From Aquisalimonas lutea (GTDB lineage: Bacteria; Pseudomonadota; Gammaproteobacteria; Nitrococcales; Aquisalimonadaceae), in NCBI RefSeq assembly GCF_030409225.1, contig NZ_JAUFPK010000007.1:237169-301168 (forward strand): DNA of 64,000 bases. Direction: 5' to 3'. Numbering within the stretch: the first letter of the stretch is position 1; each line of letters starts with the position of its first letter. Both the position numbers and the translations under genes were made by a program. The notes below the pieces were generated by a model, which made no database searches, was not told where the DNA came from, and saw only the letters and a list, made by a program, of their open reading frames with translations. Positions 9,465 through 17,928 of the stretch are shown one piece after another.

Positions 9465-10448
9465 ATGCGAGCAGTTCTTTGCAAGGAGCACGGGCCGCCG
9501 GAGTCGCTGGTGGTGGACGAGGCGCCGAGTGCGGCGGTGGGGGAGAACGAGGTGCGCATCGGCATCCACGCCTGCGGCGTGAATTTCCCCGATACCCTCA
9601 TCATCCAGGGCAAGTACCAGATCCAGCCGGATCTGCCGTTCTCGCCCGGCTCCGAGGTCGCCGGCGAGGTGCTGGAGGTGGGCAGCGGCGTGCAGCATCT
9701 CAATGTCGGTGATCCGGTCATGTCGCTCACCGGCTGGGGCGGTTTCGCCGAGGAGGTGGTCATCGGCGCCGACCGGGTGCTGCCCATGCCCGCGAGCATG
9801 GACTACGTCACCGCCGCCGGTTTCCCCATGGTCTACGGCACGTCCTACCATGCGCTCAAGCAGCGCGCGAGCCTGGCTGCCGGCGAGACGCTGCTGGTGC
9901 TGGGCGCTTCCGGTGGCGTCGGCCTGGCTGCCGTGGAGCTGGGCAAGGCCATGGGTGCGCGGGTCATCGCGGCCGCGAGCTCCGCCGACAAGCTCGAGGT
10001 GGCGCGCGAGCACGGTGCCGACGAGCTGGTGAACTACGCCGAGGGCAGCCTGAAGGACCAGGTCAAGGCGCTCACCGACGGCAAGGGCGCCGACGTGATC
10101 TACGACCCGGTCGGCGGCGAGGCCTGCGAGCAGGCGCTGCGGTGCATCAACTGGAACGGCCGGTTGCTGATCATCGGCTTCGCCAGCGGCACCATTCCGA
10201 AGATCCCGGCGAACCTGCCCCTGCTCAAGGGCTCCAGCGTCGTGGGCGTGTTCTGGGGGGATTTCGTGCGCCGCCAGCCCCAGGACAACGCCAGAAACTT
10301 CCAGGAGCTGTTCGCGCTGCACGGCGAAGGCAGGCTCAAGCCCCATGTCTGGAAGACGTATCCCCTGGAGCGGGCGGGCGAGGCGCTCAACGCCCTGCTG
10401 AGCCGTCAGGCAACGGGCAAGATCGTCCTGACCACCGGAAGGAGCTGA
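9465..10448 (+). CDS. NADPH:quinone oxidoreductase family protein (MDR superfamily)
   Basis: Zinc-independent medium-chain reductase of 327 residues. GVNFPDTLIIQGKYQ near residue 45 is the quinone oxidoreductase/crotonyl-reductase-like signature; VLGASGGVGLAAVELGKAMGA is the NADPH Rossmann loop; YDPVGGEACEQAL follows. GAGGAGA directly before the ATG is a strong ribosome site. A 272-base gap separates it from the preceding oxidoreductase; the gap holds no gene and no clear terminator. It may be transcribed with the run or on its own. Confidence 0.88.
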   Translation: MRAVLCKEHGPPESLVVDEAPSAAVGENEVRIGIHACGVNFPDTLIIQGKYQIQPDLPFSPGSEVAGEVLEVGSGVQHLNVGDPVMSLTGWGGFAEEVVIGADRVLPMPASMDYVTAAGFPMVYGTSYHALKQRASLAAGETLLVLGASGGVGLAAVELGKAMGARVIAAASSADKLEVAREHGADELVNYAEGSLKDQVKALTDGKGADVIYDPVGGEACEQALRCINWNGRLLIIGFASGTIPKIPANLPLLKGSSVVGVFWGDFVRRQPQDNARNFQELFALHGEGRLKPHVWKTYPLERAGEALNALLSRQATGKIVLTTGRS

Positions 10449-10457
10449 TCGGCTGCG

Positions 10458-10486
10458 GGCTTGGCGCCGGGCGCGGGCGCCAAGCC
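10458..10486. terminator. Hairpin between convergent genes, likely bidirectional terminator
   Basis: GGCTTGGCGCC and its exact complement GGCGCCAAGCC form an 11-bp stem with a 7-base loop, between the stops of the oxidoreductase gene and sufE. There is no clear T-run, so it may only pause transcription or need Rho. Confidence 0.55.
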
Positions 10487-10487
10487 G

Positions 10488-10919
10488 TTACGCGTGGGCG
10501 GCCCTGGCGGTGCTGTACTCGTCGGCGAGGCCGTGGATGCGGCGGACCATGGCGAAGAAGCCGTCGCGCCGGTTGGGCGTAAGCTGCTTGCCCAGGCCGA
10601 GCTGATCGAACAGCCCCTCGATGTCCGTGTCCTGGATTTCCTGCGGCGTGCGCCCCGAGTAGGCCTTCAGCAGGACCGCCACCAGGCCCTTGACGATGAA
10701 CGCGTCGCTGTCGGCACGGAAGTGCAGCCGCGGCGGGTCGCCGTCCTCCACGTCCGTGATCAGCCACACGTTGCTGGTACAGCCGTCCACGCGGTTGTCC
10801 TCGATGCGGGCCTCGTCCGGGAACTCGGGCAGCTCCCGGCCCATGTCGATGAGCAGCCGGTAGCGGTCCTCCCAGTCGTCCAGGAATTCAAAGGTGTCGA
10901 CCAGGTCCTGGAGTTCCAT
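10488..10919 (-). CDS. sufE: SufE-family cysteine desulfurase activator
   Basis: Accepts sulfur from a cysteine desulfurase (SufS or CsdA) and passes it on for Fe-S assembly. The 143-residue protein has the family fold and the acceptor cysteine at residue 47 in RVDGCTSNVW, plus the helix VKGLVAVLLKAYSGRTPQEI. The desulfurase and sufBCD are not nearby, so it could equally be the CsdE-type partner. It is a single gene, convergent with the oxidoreductase and divergent from moaD. Confidence 0.92.
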   Translation of the reverse strand: MELQDLVDTFEFLDDWEDRYRLLIDMGRELPEFPDEARIEDNRVDGCTSNVWLITDVEDGDPPRLHFRADSDAFIVKGLVAVLLKAYSGRTPQEIQDTDIEGLFDQLGLGKQLTPNRRDGFFAMVRRIHGLADEYSTARAAHA

Positions 10920-11041
10920 AATGCTTCACCACGTTGGTCAGAGTTTCCTACGATAACACACGCCCCGGGCACGGCAGCAGCCGGTGGCGTGTGGCATACT
11001 CGGTACCATCGGTGCAGCACCCCTGTTACCCGGGAGGCTTG

Positions 11042-11311
11042 ATGCTGGACGTGCAGTTTTACGGGGTTCTCGAGCAGGTCGCCGGCACCCGCTCGCTGCA
11101 GGTGGAGCTGGTGGACGACGCCGTGACCGTGGATCAGGTCCTGGAACGGCTGCGCGGGCAGGTGCCGGCCCTGTCGGAGCATCTGCCGCGGGTGGCCTGC
11201 GCCCAGGGCGATGCGCTGGTGCGACGGGCGGATCCGGTGGATCCGACCCGCCCGCTGGTTCTCTTGCCGCCGGTCAGCGGCGGCGCCATGGGCACGCAGG
11301 AGGGCAGCTGA
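11042..11311 (+). CDS. moaD: Molybdopterin synthase sulfur-carrier subunit MoaD with a C-terminal tail
   Basis: Ubiquitin-like small subunit of molybdopterin synthase. FYGVLEQVAG and the strand pattern fit MoaD, and PPVSGG is the family's C-terminal motif. Normally the chain ends at that Gly-Gly, whose carboxylate is thiolated by MoeB; here eight more residues (AMGTQEGS) follow before the stop. GGGAGG lies before the ATG at 11042. The stop directly abuts the ATG of moaE. Whether the tail is cleaved or the protein uses other chemistry is unknown. Confidence 0.9.
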   Translation: MLDVQFYGVLEQVAGTRSLQVELVDDAVTVDQVLERLRGQVPALSEHLPRVACAQGDALVRRADPVDPTRPLVLLPPVSGGAMGTQEGS

Positions 11312-11779
11312 ATGCAGCGGATTACCCGCGAGCCACTGGATGTCGCGAGCCTGCTCGGCGACACCGAGAACGACACCTGCGGCGCCTTCGTGGTCTTCGG
11401 CGGCACGGTGCGCAACCACCACCAGGGCCGCGGCGTGGCCGGCATGCGCTACAGCGCCTACGAGCCCATGGCCGAGCGGGTCCTGGAGGAGCTGGAAGAG
11501 GAGACCCGCCGGCGCTTCGGAGTCGCGGAGTGCCGCATCGTGCACCGCATCGGCGAGCTCGGCATCGGCGAGACGAGCGTCCTCGTGGCGGTACGCTCCG
11601 CCCACCGCGGCGATGCGTTCAGCGCCGGGCAGTACGCCATCGATACCCTCAAGGAGCGTCTGCCGGTATGGAAGGAGGATTTCTACACCGACGGCTCCCG
11701 CGGCTACCAGGACGGAACGCCCCTGGCCACCGCCGGAGTCGCCGGGCCGGACGACGGGGGCGGGCATGGCGACCGATGA
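11312..11779 (+). CDS. moaE: Molybdopterin synthase catalytic subunit MoaE
   Basis: Large subunit that inserts two sulfurs into precursor Z to give molybdopterin. CGAFVVFGGTVRNHHQGR near residue 25, the conserved YEPMAE, HRIGELGIGE, and KERLPVWKEDFYTDG with the active-site lysines near residues 115-125 are all present. It starts at the base after the moaD stop and overlaps moaB by 14 bases, giving a tightly coupled moaD-moaE-moaB unit. The last 15 residues are a flexible glycine-rich tail. Confidence 0.95.
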   Translation: MQRITREPLDVASLLGDTENDTCGAFVVFGGTVRNHHQGRGVAGMRYSAYEPMAERVLEELEEETRRRFGVAECRIVHRIGELGIGETSVLVAVRSAHRGDAFSAGQYAIDTLKERLPVWKEDFYTDGSRGYQDGTPLATAGVAGPDDGGGHGDR

Positions 11780-12302
11780 GCTCCAGGCCGATGCAACGGG
11801 GTTCGTGTCCCTGCCGGTGACCGTGCTCACGGTCTCCGACAGCCGCACCGAGGCCGACGACAAGTCCGGCCACCTGCTGGCCGAGCGGGCCGCGGCCGCC
11901 GGCCACCGGGTGGTCGAGCGCGCCATCGTGCCCGACGACATCTATCAGGTACGGGCCATCGTCTCCCGCTGGATCGCCGACGAGGCGGTCAAGGTCGTCC
12001 TCACCACCGGGGGCACCGGGATTACCGGCCGCGATACCACGCCCGAGGCGGTGCGCCCGCTGCTGGACATGGAGGTGGACGGCTTCGGCGAGCTGTTCCG
12101 GCAGCTGTCCTGGCAGGAGATCGGCAGCTCCACCATCCAGTCCCGCGCGGTGGGCGGCGTGGCCAATGCCACGCTGGTGTTCGTCATGCCGGGCTCCAGC
12201 GGCGCCTGCGCCACTGCCTGGGACGGCATACTGCGGCAGCAGCTGGACCGGCGCCACCAGCCCTGCAACTTCGTCTCGCTCATCCCCCGCCTGCGCGAGT
12301 GA
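11766..12302 (+). CDS. moaB: Molybdenum cofactor biosynthesis protein B (MoaB)
   Basis: MogA/MoaB-fold protein that binds molybdopterin and, in the MogA branch, adenylylates it before metal insertion. TVSDSRTEADDKSGHLLAE near residue 24 and LTTGGTGITGRDTTPEA near 78 are the family signatures, followed by GELFRQLSWQEIGSS. The protein is 178 residues. The ATG at 11766 lies inside the end of moaE. The other moa and moe genes are not in this window. Confidence 0.93.
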   Translation: MATDELQADATGFVSLPVTVLTVSDSRTEADDKSGHLLAERAAAAGHRVVERAIVPDDIYQVRAIVSRWIADEAVKVVLTTGGTGITGRDTTPEAVRPLLDMEVDGFGELFRQLSWQEIGSSTIQSRAVGGVANATLVFVMPGSSGACATAWDGILRQQLDRRHQPCNFVSLIPRLRE

Positions 12303-12420
12303 CGGCACTGCCGCCTCCCGGAGCCGGGCCATTGCTTGTGCCTAGGCCCTTGCCGGCTATGCTTACGGTGCAGGAGCCTTTTACGGCGTATGCAAACCAG
12401 CGCATTCCGGAGGTATGATC

Positions 12421-12960
12421 ATGAAGGCACGCCATCTCCTTCTTGTTTGTGCGGCCGGATTGCTGCCGTTGGCGGGGCCCCTGGCGGCCGACGAGCATCC
12501 GTCCGCGAGCGCCGAGATCATCAATACCGACGGCGAGTCCATCGGCGAGGCGCACCTCCGGCAGGGGCCGGCCGGCGTCGTCATCGAGCTGCACGTGTCG
12601 GGGCTGCCCGGGGGCTGGAAGGCGATGCACATCCACCGCACGGGGGCCTGTGACGATGCCGGCGAGGGATTCCAGGCCTCCGGCGGCCACGTGAATCCGG
12701 AAGGCGTGGAGCACGGCTTCCTGAACGAGAAAGGGCCGGACGCCGGTGACCTGCCGAACTTCTACGTCCACGACGACGGCACGGCGCGCGTGGAGGTGTT
12801 CAACGAGCGCGTAAGCCTGGACGGCGGGATCATGGGCGCCGCGGTCCTGGACGATGACGGCAGCGCCCTGGTCATCCACGAGAGCCGGGACGACCATCGG
12901 ACGCAGCCCATCGGCGGCGCCGGTTCGCGGCTCGCCTGCGGTGTCATTGAGGCCGACTGA
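12421..12960 (+). CDS. sodC: Periplasmic Cu/Zn superoxide dismutase
   Basis: Dismutates superoxide in the periplasm. A signal peptide (about 22 residues, ending PLAAD) leads into the SOD fold. Copper ligands are visible in MHIHRTG, GGHVNP and VIHESRDDH; the disulfide cysteines are in TGACDD and LACGVI, the latter preceded by the active-site arginine. In HGFLNEKGPDAGDLPN the third zinc-histidine position is Asp, so the zinc site would be two His and two Asp. GGAGGT six bases before the ATG at 12421 rules out the earlier ATG at 12415. Confidence 0.93.
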   Translation: MKARHLLLVCAAGLLPLAGPLAADEHPSASAEIINTDGESIGEAHLRQGPAGVVIELHVSGLPGGWKAMHIHRTGACDDAGEGFQASGGHVNPEGVEHGFLNEKGPDAGDLPNFYVHDDGTARVEVFNERVSLDGGIMGAAVLDDDGSALVIHESRDDHRTQPIGGAGSRLACGVIEAD

Positions 12961-13033
12961 TATCCGTGTCGGGCCCGGGCCCGCGTAGCCCGCGCCGTCC
13001 GGCCCGGGATGGCCCTCGTGCGAGGAGGGGTTC

Positions 13034-13780
13034 ATGCGACGACGCGGCTTCGTCCAGGTCTGTGCGGCCGGAATCGGGTGTCTCGGGGCCGGGCCGGGCT
13101 GGCTGCTGGCCGCAAGCGAGGTCACACCCCGGGAGTACGACACGGTGCAGCTCGTCGACCGGCGCGGCGAGCCGTTGCGGCCGTCGGCGCTGGAAGCCGG
13201 CCGCAACTACATCTTCCACTATCCGTATACTGCCACCCCGTGCTTCCTGCTGGACCTGGGCGAGTCCGTCCCCGGCCGCAACGGCCTGCGTACCCGCGAC
13301 GGCGGTACCTACGACTGGCCCGGAGGCGTCGGGCCGGGCAGCTCCATCGTCGCGTTCTCGGCGATCTGCGCCCACCGGATGGCCTACCCCACGCAGCAGG
13401 TAAGCTATATCGGCTTCCGGCCGGCGGACGGCGGCGGCCGGCAGGGCCGGATCACCTGCTGCGCGGAGAACAGCGTCTACAATCCCTATGCCGGGGGCGC
13501 CGTGGAGTCCGGACCCGCCGATCAGCCGCTGGCGGCCGTGCTGCTGGAGCACGACCGTGACGACGGCGCCCTGTACGCCCGCGGCACGCTGGGCGGCGAG
13601 CTGTTCCAGCGCTTCTTCGACGCCTTCGAGCAGCGCCTGCGCCTGGAGCATCCGAACGCCGAGCCGGAGGCGCGGGTCCGCGGCGAGGCCCGGGTCGTGC
13701 CGCTGCGCGGGTTCAGCCGCAACGTGGTCCGCTGCGGGGCGGCCACCGGCGGCGAGCCGCAGGACGACGCCGGGACCTGA
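13034..13780 (+). CDS. Exported Rieske-like protein with altered cluster ligands
   Basis: The N-terminus (MRRRGFVQVCAAGIG) has a twin-arginine pattern, RRGFVQ, followed by a hydrophobic run, as in exported Rieske proteins. The CAH pair near residue 115 fits the first Rieske box (C-x-H). The second box reads TCCAENSVYNP, where a classical protein has C-P-C-H-G-S: the cysteine is kept but the histidine position is Glu. The first-box disulfide cysteine is also missing. GAGGAGG before the ATG fixes the start. It follows sodC by 73 bases. It may bind a modified cluster or none; function unknown. Confidence 0.7.
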   Translation: MRRRGFVQVCAAGIGCLGAGPGWLLAASEVTPREYDTVQLVDRRGEPLRPSALEAGRNYIFHYPYTATPCFLLDLGESVPGRNGLRTRDGGTYDWPGGVGPGSSIVAFSAICAHRMAYPTQQVSYIGFRPADGGGRQGRITCCAENSVYNPYAGGAVESGPADQPLAAVLLEHDRDDGALYARGTLGGELFQRFFDAFEQRLRLEHPNAEPEARVRGEARVVPLRGFSRNVVRCGAATGGEPQDDAGT

Positions 13781-13791
13781 CGAGACATCGG

Positions 13792-14451
13792 TCAGGCGTC
13801 GGCGTCACGCAGCAGCTCGAGGACCTCGTGGTTGCCGGTGCGGCGGGCGATGGTCGCCGCGGTGTTGCCGGCCTCGTCCTGCGCATCGACGTCGGCGCCG
13901 AGCTCCAGCAGCGTGCGCACCATCTCCCGGTCGCCCCGCTGGGCGGCGCGCATGAGCGGCGTCCAGCCGTAGACGTCCCGGGGGTCGTGATCCGCGCCCA
14001 GCTCCACCAGGGCGGCGACGGTGTCGTCGAATCCCTTGGCGGCGGCCAGCAGCACCGGGTTCCAGCCGTGCCGCACGGTGTGGCCGGGGTCGGCGCCCGC
14101 GCCCACGAGCATGCGCACCGCCTCCTCGTGACCCCGGACGGCGGCGTACATGAGCGCGGTACCGCCCTTGGGGTTCTGCGCGTCCACGGCGGCGCCGGCG
14201 TCCAGCAGCAGCTGCAGGATGCGCCGATGGCCGCGGTCGGCGGCCCACATGAGCACGGTCTTGCCTTGGTGCTCTCCCGAGGCCGTGGCGGCCTCCGGGA
14301 AGGCACCCGCCTCCAGGAGCTGCTCGACCTTGCGTGCATCGCCGTCGCGCACCGCCTCCAGCAGGGCTTGATCACCGGACGGATCGGCGCCCGTCGCCGT
14401 GGTCGCCAGGAGCAACAGCAACGCCAAGAGCGCGGTGCGATGCGGTATCAT
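13792..14451 (-). CDS. Exported ankyrin-repeat protein
   Basis: A 22-residue signal peptide (LLALLLLLATTATGA) precedes five to six ankyrin repeats, each with the TPLM/TALM-x-AA-x-G-H pattern (for example TVLMWAADRGH, TALMYAAVRGH, TPLMRAAQRGD). These are protein-binding repeats, here in the periplasm. The frame is open far upstream, but the ATG at 14451 gives the signal peptide; the ribosome site is weak. Convergent with the Rieske-like gene, 11 bases apart. Partner unknown. Confidence 0.85.
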   Translation of the reverse strand: MIPHRTALLALLLLLATTATGADPSGDQALLEAVRDGDARKVEQLLEAGAFPEAATASGEHQGKTVLMWAADRGHRRILQLLLDAGAAVDAQNPKGGTALMYAAVRGHEEAVRMLVGAGADPGHTVRHGWNPVLLAAAKGFDDTVAALVELGADHDPRDVYGWTPLMRAAQRGDREMVRTLLELGADVDAQDEAGNTAATIARRTGNHEVLELLRDADA

Positions 14452-14556
14452 GATGGCGGATGCTCTCCCGGTAGCGGGCTGAGACAGCACCAAGCAAATA
14501 CTACCTGGCCCGGGAACGCAAGAGCACGCCGCGGCCGGGGCATGCTGGAGGTTCGT

Positions 14557-15651
14557 ATGAGCGAGATCACCCGGGCGGATGTGGAAGCCCGTCTGCAGGA
14601 GTACGTGGAGCCGCACCTGGGGAAGGATCTGGTTGCCGCCCGCTGCGTCGACGATATCGGCATCGACGGCGGCAAGGTGCGCATCGGCCTGGTCCTGGGG
14701 TTCCCGGCCAAGCGGTGGCAGGACGACCTGCGCCGGGCCGTGCAGGAGGCGGTGCAGGGCCTCGAGGGCGTCCAGGAGGTGGCCGTCGACATCAGCTCCC
14801 GCATCGAGACCTACGGCACCCAGAGCAGCACCTCCCTGGTGAAGGGCGTGAAGAACATCATCGCCGTGGCCTCGGGCAAGGGCGGCGTGGGCAAGTCCAC
14901 GACCACCGTGAACATCGCCCTGGGCCTGGCCACCGAGGGGGCCCGGGTGGGCGTCCTGGACGCCGACATCTACGGGCCCAGCGTGCCGCGCATGATGGGC
15001 GTCACCGGCAAGCCGGATTCCAAGGACGGCAAGACCCTGGAGCCGCTGACCAACTACGGCGTGCAGGTCATGTCCTCGGGCTTTCTCATCGACGAGGAGA
15101 CGCCCATGGTCTGGCGCGGGCCCATGGTGACCCAGGCGCTGGAGCAGCTGCTGCGGGACACCAACTGGCAGGACCTGGATTACCTGGTGGTGGACATGCC
15201 GCCGGGCACCGGGGACATCCAGCTCACGCTGTCCCAGAAGGTGCCGGTCAGCGGCGCGGTGATCGTCACCACGCCCCAGGACATCGCCCTGCTGGACGCC
15301 CGCAAGGGCCTGCGCATGTTCGAGAAGGTGAACGTGCCGGTGCTGGGCATCGTGGAGAACATGAGCACCCACATCTGCAGCAACTGCGGCCACGAGGAGC
15401 ACATCTTCGGTGCCGGCGGCGGTGACCGGATCGCCGAGCAGTACGGCGTGGACCTGCTGGGCTCGCTGCCGCTGGCCCTCCACATCCGCGAGCAGGCGGA
15501 CGGCGGCAAGCCCACCGTCATCGCGGATCCCGACGGCCCCAGCGCCGAGACCTATCGCGGCATCGCGCGCCGCGTGGGTGCCAAGCTGTCCCAGCAGTCG
15601 TCGGAGCAGGGCAGCCGGTTCCCCAACATCGTCGTCAACAAGACGAGCTGA
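14557..15651 (+). CDS. apbC: Iron-sulfur cluster carrier ApbC/Mrp
   Basis: P-loop ATPase scaffold that delivers Fe-S clusters in the cytoplasm. Residues 1-95 form a MIP18-like domain, followed by the deviant Walker A motif SGKGGVGKSTTT near residue 107, DADIYGPSVPRM, and the cluster-binding pair in CSNCGHEEHIFG near 273. GGAG six bases before the ATG at 14557 decides the start over an ATG at 14542. It overlaps the convergent SDR-like gene by 17 bases. Confidence 0.95.
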   Translation: MSEITRADVEARLQEYVEPHLGKDLVAARCVDDIGIDGGKVRIGLVLGFPAKRWQDDLRRAVQEAVQGLEGVQEVAVDISSRIETYGTQSSTSLVKGVKNIIAVASGKGGVGKSTTTVNIALGLATEGARVGVLDADIYGPSVPRMMGVTGKPDSKDGKTLEPLTNYGVQVMSSGFLIDEETPMVWRGPMVTQALEQLLRDTNWQDLDYLVVDMPPGTGDIQLTLSQKVPVSGAVIVTTPQDIALLDARKGLRMFEKVNVPVLGIVENMSTHICSNCGHEEHIFGAGGGDRIAEQYGVDLLGSLPLALHIREQADGGKPTVIADPDGPSAETYRGIARRVGAKLSQQSSEQGSRFPNIVVNKTS

Positions 15652-16480
15652 GGATCGCCTCGTAGCCGGCGCGGTAGTCCGGGTAGCGGAAGCGGTAGCC
15701 GCTGGCGACCAGGCGGTCGTTGCGGCAGCGCTTGTTGCTGCCGCGGATGCCGCCGGCGGGGCCGGCGGTGCGCGGCGGCCTGGGCAGGCCGAGGCGCTCG
15801 GCGAGCCAGTCGGTGAGCTCGACCTGGGGACACGGGTGGGAATCCACGCCCAGATACAGCGGTGCGGGCTGCTCCAGCCCGAACAGGTGCACCAGGGCGC
15901 CCACGCAGTCGTCCCGGTGAATGCGGTTGCTGTACTGGGGCGGATCGGTGACCACCGCCTCGCCGCCGCGCACCTTGCGCAGCATGCGGTTGCGGCCGGG
16001 GCCGTAGATACCGCCGAAGCGGATCACGACCCCGGGCCAGGGGGCGGAGCGCAGCAGCTCCTCGGCTTCCAGCAGGCGGCTTCCGGAGAAGCCGGTGGGC
16101 TCGGCGGGGGTGGACTCGTCCACCCAGCTGCCGTCGGTGACGCCGTAGACGGACGAGCTGCTGACCATGATGAGACGTTGCGGCGCCTGCCCCTGGTCGG
16201 CGAGCGCGCGCAGGAGGTTGCGCATGCCTTCGACGTAGGCGAGGCGGTAGGCCTCGTCGTCGAAGCGGCCGGGCGTGGCGATGAAGTAGACGGTGTCGAG
16301 CCCCGGGGGCAGCTGCGGGAGCCCGTCGGGCCGGGAGAAATCACCGCCCAGGGCCTGAACGGGCGGCCGGACGTGTTCCGGGCGCCGGCGCAGCCCCCAG
16401 ACCCGGTGCCCCTGCGACGCCAGCGCCTCGCCGACGCCGTTGCCCAGGTCGCCGCAACCCGCGATGAGTACGTTTGCCAT
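15635..16480 (-). CDS. NAD(P)-binding SDR-like protein, YeeZ type
   Basis: Extended short-chain dehydrogenase/epimerase fold of 281 residues. The N-terminal nucleotide loop is AGCGDLGNGVGEAL, and the region MVSSSSVYGVTDGSWVDE carries the SDR tyrosine, though the classical YxxxK is degenerate. These YeeZ-like proteins have no firmly established substrate. The ATG at 16480 was chosen because the protein begins with the Rossmann strand MANVLIAG. It overlaps the end of apbC and is divergent from trmH. Confidence 0.82.
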   Translation of the reverse strand: MANVLIAGCGDLGNGVGEALASQGHRVWGLRRRPEHVRPPVQALGGDFSRPDGLPQLPPGLDTVYFIATPGRFDDEAYRLAYVEGMRNLLRALADQGQAPQRLIMVSSSSVYGVTDGSWVDESTPAEPTGFSGSRLLEAEELLRSAPWPGVVIRFGGIYGPGRNRMLRKVRGGEAVVTDPPQYSNRIHRDDCVGALVHLFGLEQPAPLYLGVDSHPCPQVELTDWLAERLGLPRPPRTAGPAGGIRGSNKRCRNDRLVASGYRFRYPDYRAGYEAILSSSC

Positions 16481-16598
16481 GACAGAATCCCGTGTGTCGT
16501 AGAATGGTGCCCGGCCCGGCGATCCGGTGCAGACCGGCCGGTACGCCCCGGAGCCCTGAATGGTACGCACGCGGTGACACGCAAGGAACCCACGAGCA

Positions 16599-17270
16599 AT
16601 GAGCGCGACTCGTCTGCAGCGCATGCAAAGGGCCCTGGAGCTGCGCCAGCCGGATCTCACGGTGGTCATGGCCGGGGTCCACAAGGAGCACAACGTCTCG
16701 GCGGTGATCCGCACCTGCGACGCCGTGGGCGTTCCGCTGCTCCACAGCATGGGGCAGGAAGGCCGCCTGGCCATCCGCCGCACTGCATCGGCCGGCGTGA
16801 CGCGCTGGGTGGAGGTGCGCCAGCATGCGCACATCGCCGCCGGGCTGGACGAGCTCCGCGGTGCGGGGTTCCAGTTGCTGGCCGCGCATGCGTCCCCCGG
16901 GGCGGTGGACTTCCGCGCCGTGGACTACACGCGTGCCAGCGCCGTCATCCTGGGACGGGAGCTCGAGGGCATGCCCGAGGAGGCGGTGGCGCGCGCGGAC
17001 CAGCACGTGCGCATCCCCATGGCCGGGTTGACGGAGTCGCTCAACGTCTCGGTGGCCGCGGCGGTGATCCTGTTCGAGGCGCAGCGCCAGCGCGCGGCGG
17101 CGGGGCTTTACGACCGCTGCCGGCTGGACCCGGAGACCTACCGCCGCACGCTGTTCGAGTGGATGCAGCCGAAGATCGCCCGCTATTGCCGCCGCCAGGG
17201 CCTGGCGTACCCGGAGCTCGACGAGGAAGGGCACGTGGTCGGGGGGCTGCCGCGCTCCGATACCGGGTGA
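16599..17270 (+). CDS. trmH: tRNA (guanosine-2'-O-)-methyltransferase TrmH
   Basis: SpoU-family enzyme that methylates the 2'-O of G18 in tRNA. The 223-residue protein has HKEHNVSAVIRTCDAVG near residue 28 (motif 1, with the catalytic arginine), ILGRELEGMPEEAV near 118 (motif 2), and MAGLTESLNVSVAAAVIL near 142 (motif 3, SAM knot). The C-terminal extension is typical of TrmH. Divergent from the SDR-like gene with a 118-base gap. Confidence 0.94.
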   Translation: MSATRLQRMQRALELRQPDLTVVMAGVHKEHNVSAVIRTCDAVGVPLLHSMGQEGRLAIRRTASAGVTRWVEVRQHAHIAAGLDELRGAGFQLLAAHASPGAVDFRAVDYTRASAVILGRELEGMPEEAVARADQHVRIPMAGLTESLNVSVAAAVILFEAQRQRAAAGLYDRCRLDPETYRRTLFEWMQPKIARYCRRQGLAYPELDEEGHVVGGLPRSDTG

Positions 17271-17292
17271 TCTGGCTATACCCGGTTCGTTC

Positions 17293-17928
17293 CTATTGCC
17301 GGTACCAGCGCTGGTTCAGCGCGCGGTAGACACGGTTGGGGTACCACACCTGCCCGGTGCTGCCGTTGTAGCGGGCCAGGGCGCGGGTGAGATCGCCGTT
17401 CTCTCGGTCCAGGTAGTAGCGCAGGATGGTGGTGCCGAAGCGCAGGTTGGTGCGCACGCGGAACAGGTTGGCGTCCGGCCGGCCGATCTCCTCCAGCCAG
17501 AAGGGCATGATCTGCATGAGCCCGCGGGCGCCCGCCGACGAGATGGCGAAGCGGTTGAAATTGCTCTCCACCTGGATCACGGCCAGGACCAGCTCCGGCG
17601 ACAGGTCGGCCCGGCGGGCCTCGGCGTGAACCTGCCGCAGGAGCTCCAGGCGCTCTCCGTGATCGCGGATGTGCGGCTCCAGGCGCTGGCTCATGTCCAT
17701 GAGCCATACCTGGGCCGCGAAGCGGTTCTCGAAGCTCTCGGAGCGGGCCACCGCCTCCTTCAGCCGGGCGCGCAGCTCCGGGTCCACCGGTTCCCGCGCC
17801 GGGACGGCCGCTGCTGCCAGAAGCGAGCACGCCAGCAGCAGCGCCGCGGCCAGGATCCGGCCCCGGTGGCGTCGTCGTCTCCCGCCGGCGCTATCGTTGC
17901 AGCAGGCTGCGAACGTGGGCCACCACAT
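17293..17928 (-). CDS. Lytic transglycosylase (SLT domain), exported
   Basis: Cleaves peptidoglycan in the periplasm to 1,6-anhydro products. A basic N-terminus and hydrophobic segment ([17 protein letters not shown]) form the signal. The SLT domain has the catalytic glutamate in [20 protein letters not shown], then [14 protein letters not shown] and ALARYNGS. The ATG at 17928 lies within the end of proS; a TTG two codons earlier is also in frame. The 38-base overlap suggests coupling with proS. Confidence 0.87.
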   Translation of the reverse strand: MWWPTFAACCNDSAGGRRRRHRGRILAAALLLACSLLAAAAVPAREPVDPELRARLKEAVARSESFENRFAAQVWLMDMSQRLEPHIRDHGERLELLRQVHAEARRADLSPELVLAVIQVESNFNRFAISSAGARGLMQIMPFWLEEIGRPDANLFRVRTNLRFGTTILRYYLDRENGDLTRALARYNGSTGQVWYPNRVYRALNQRWYRQ

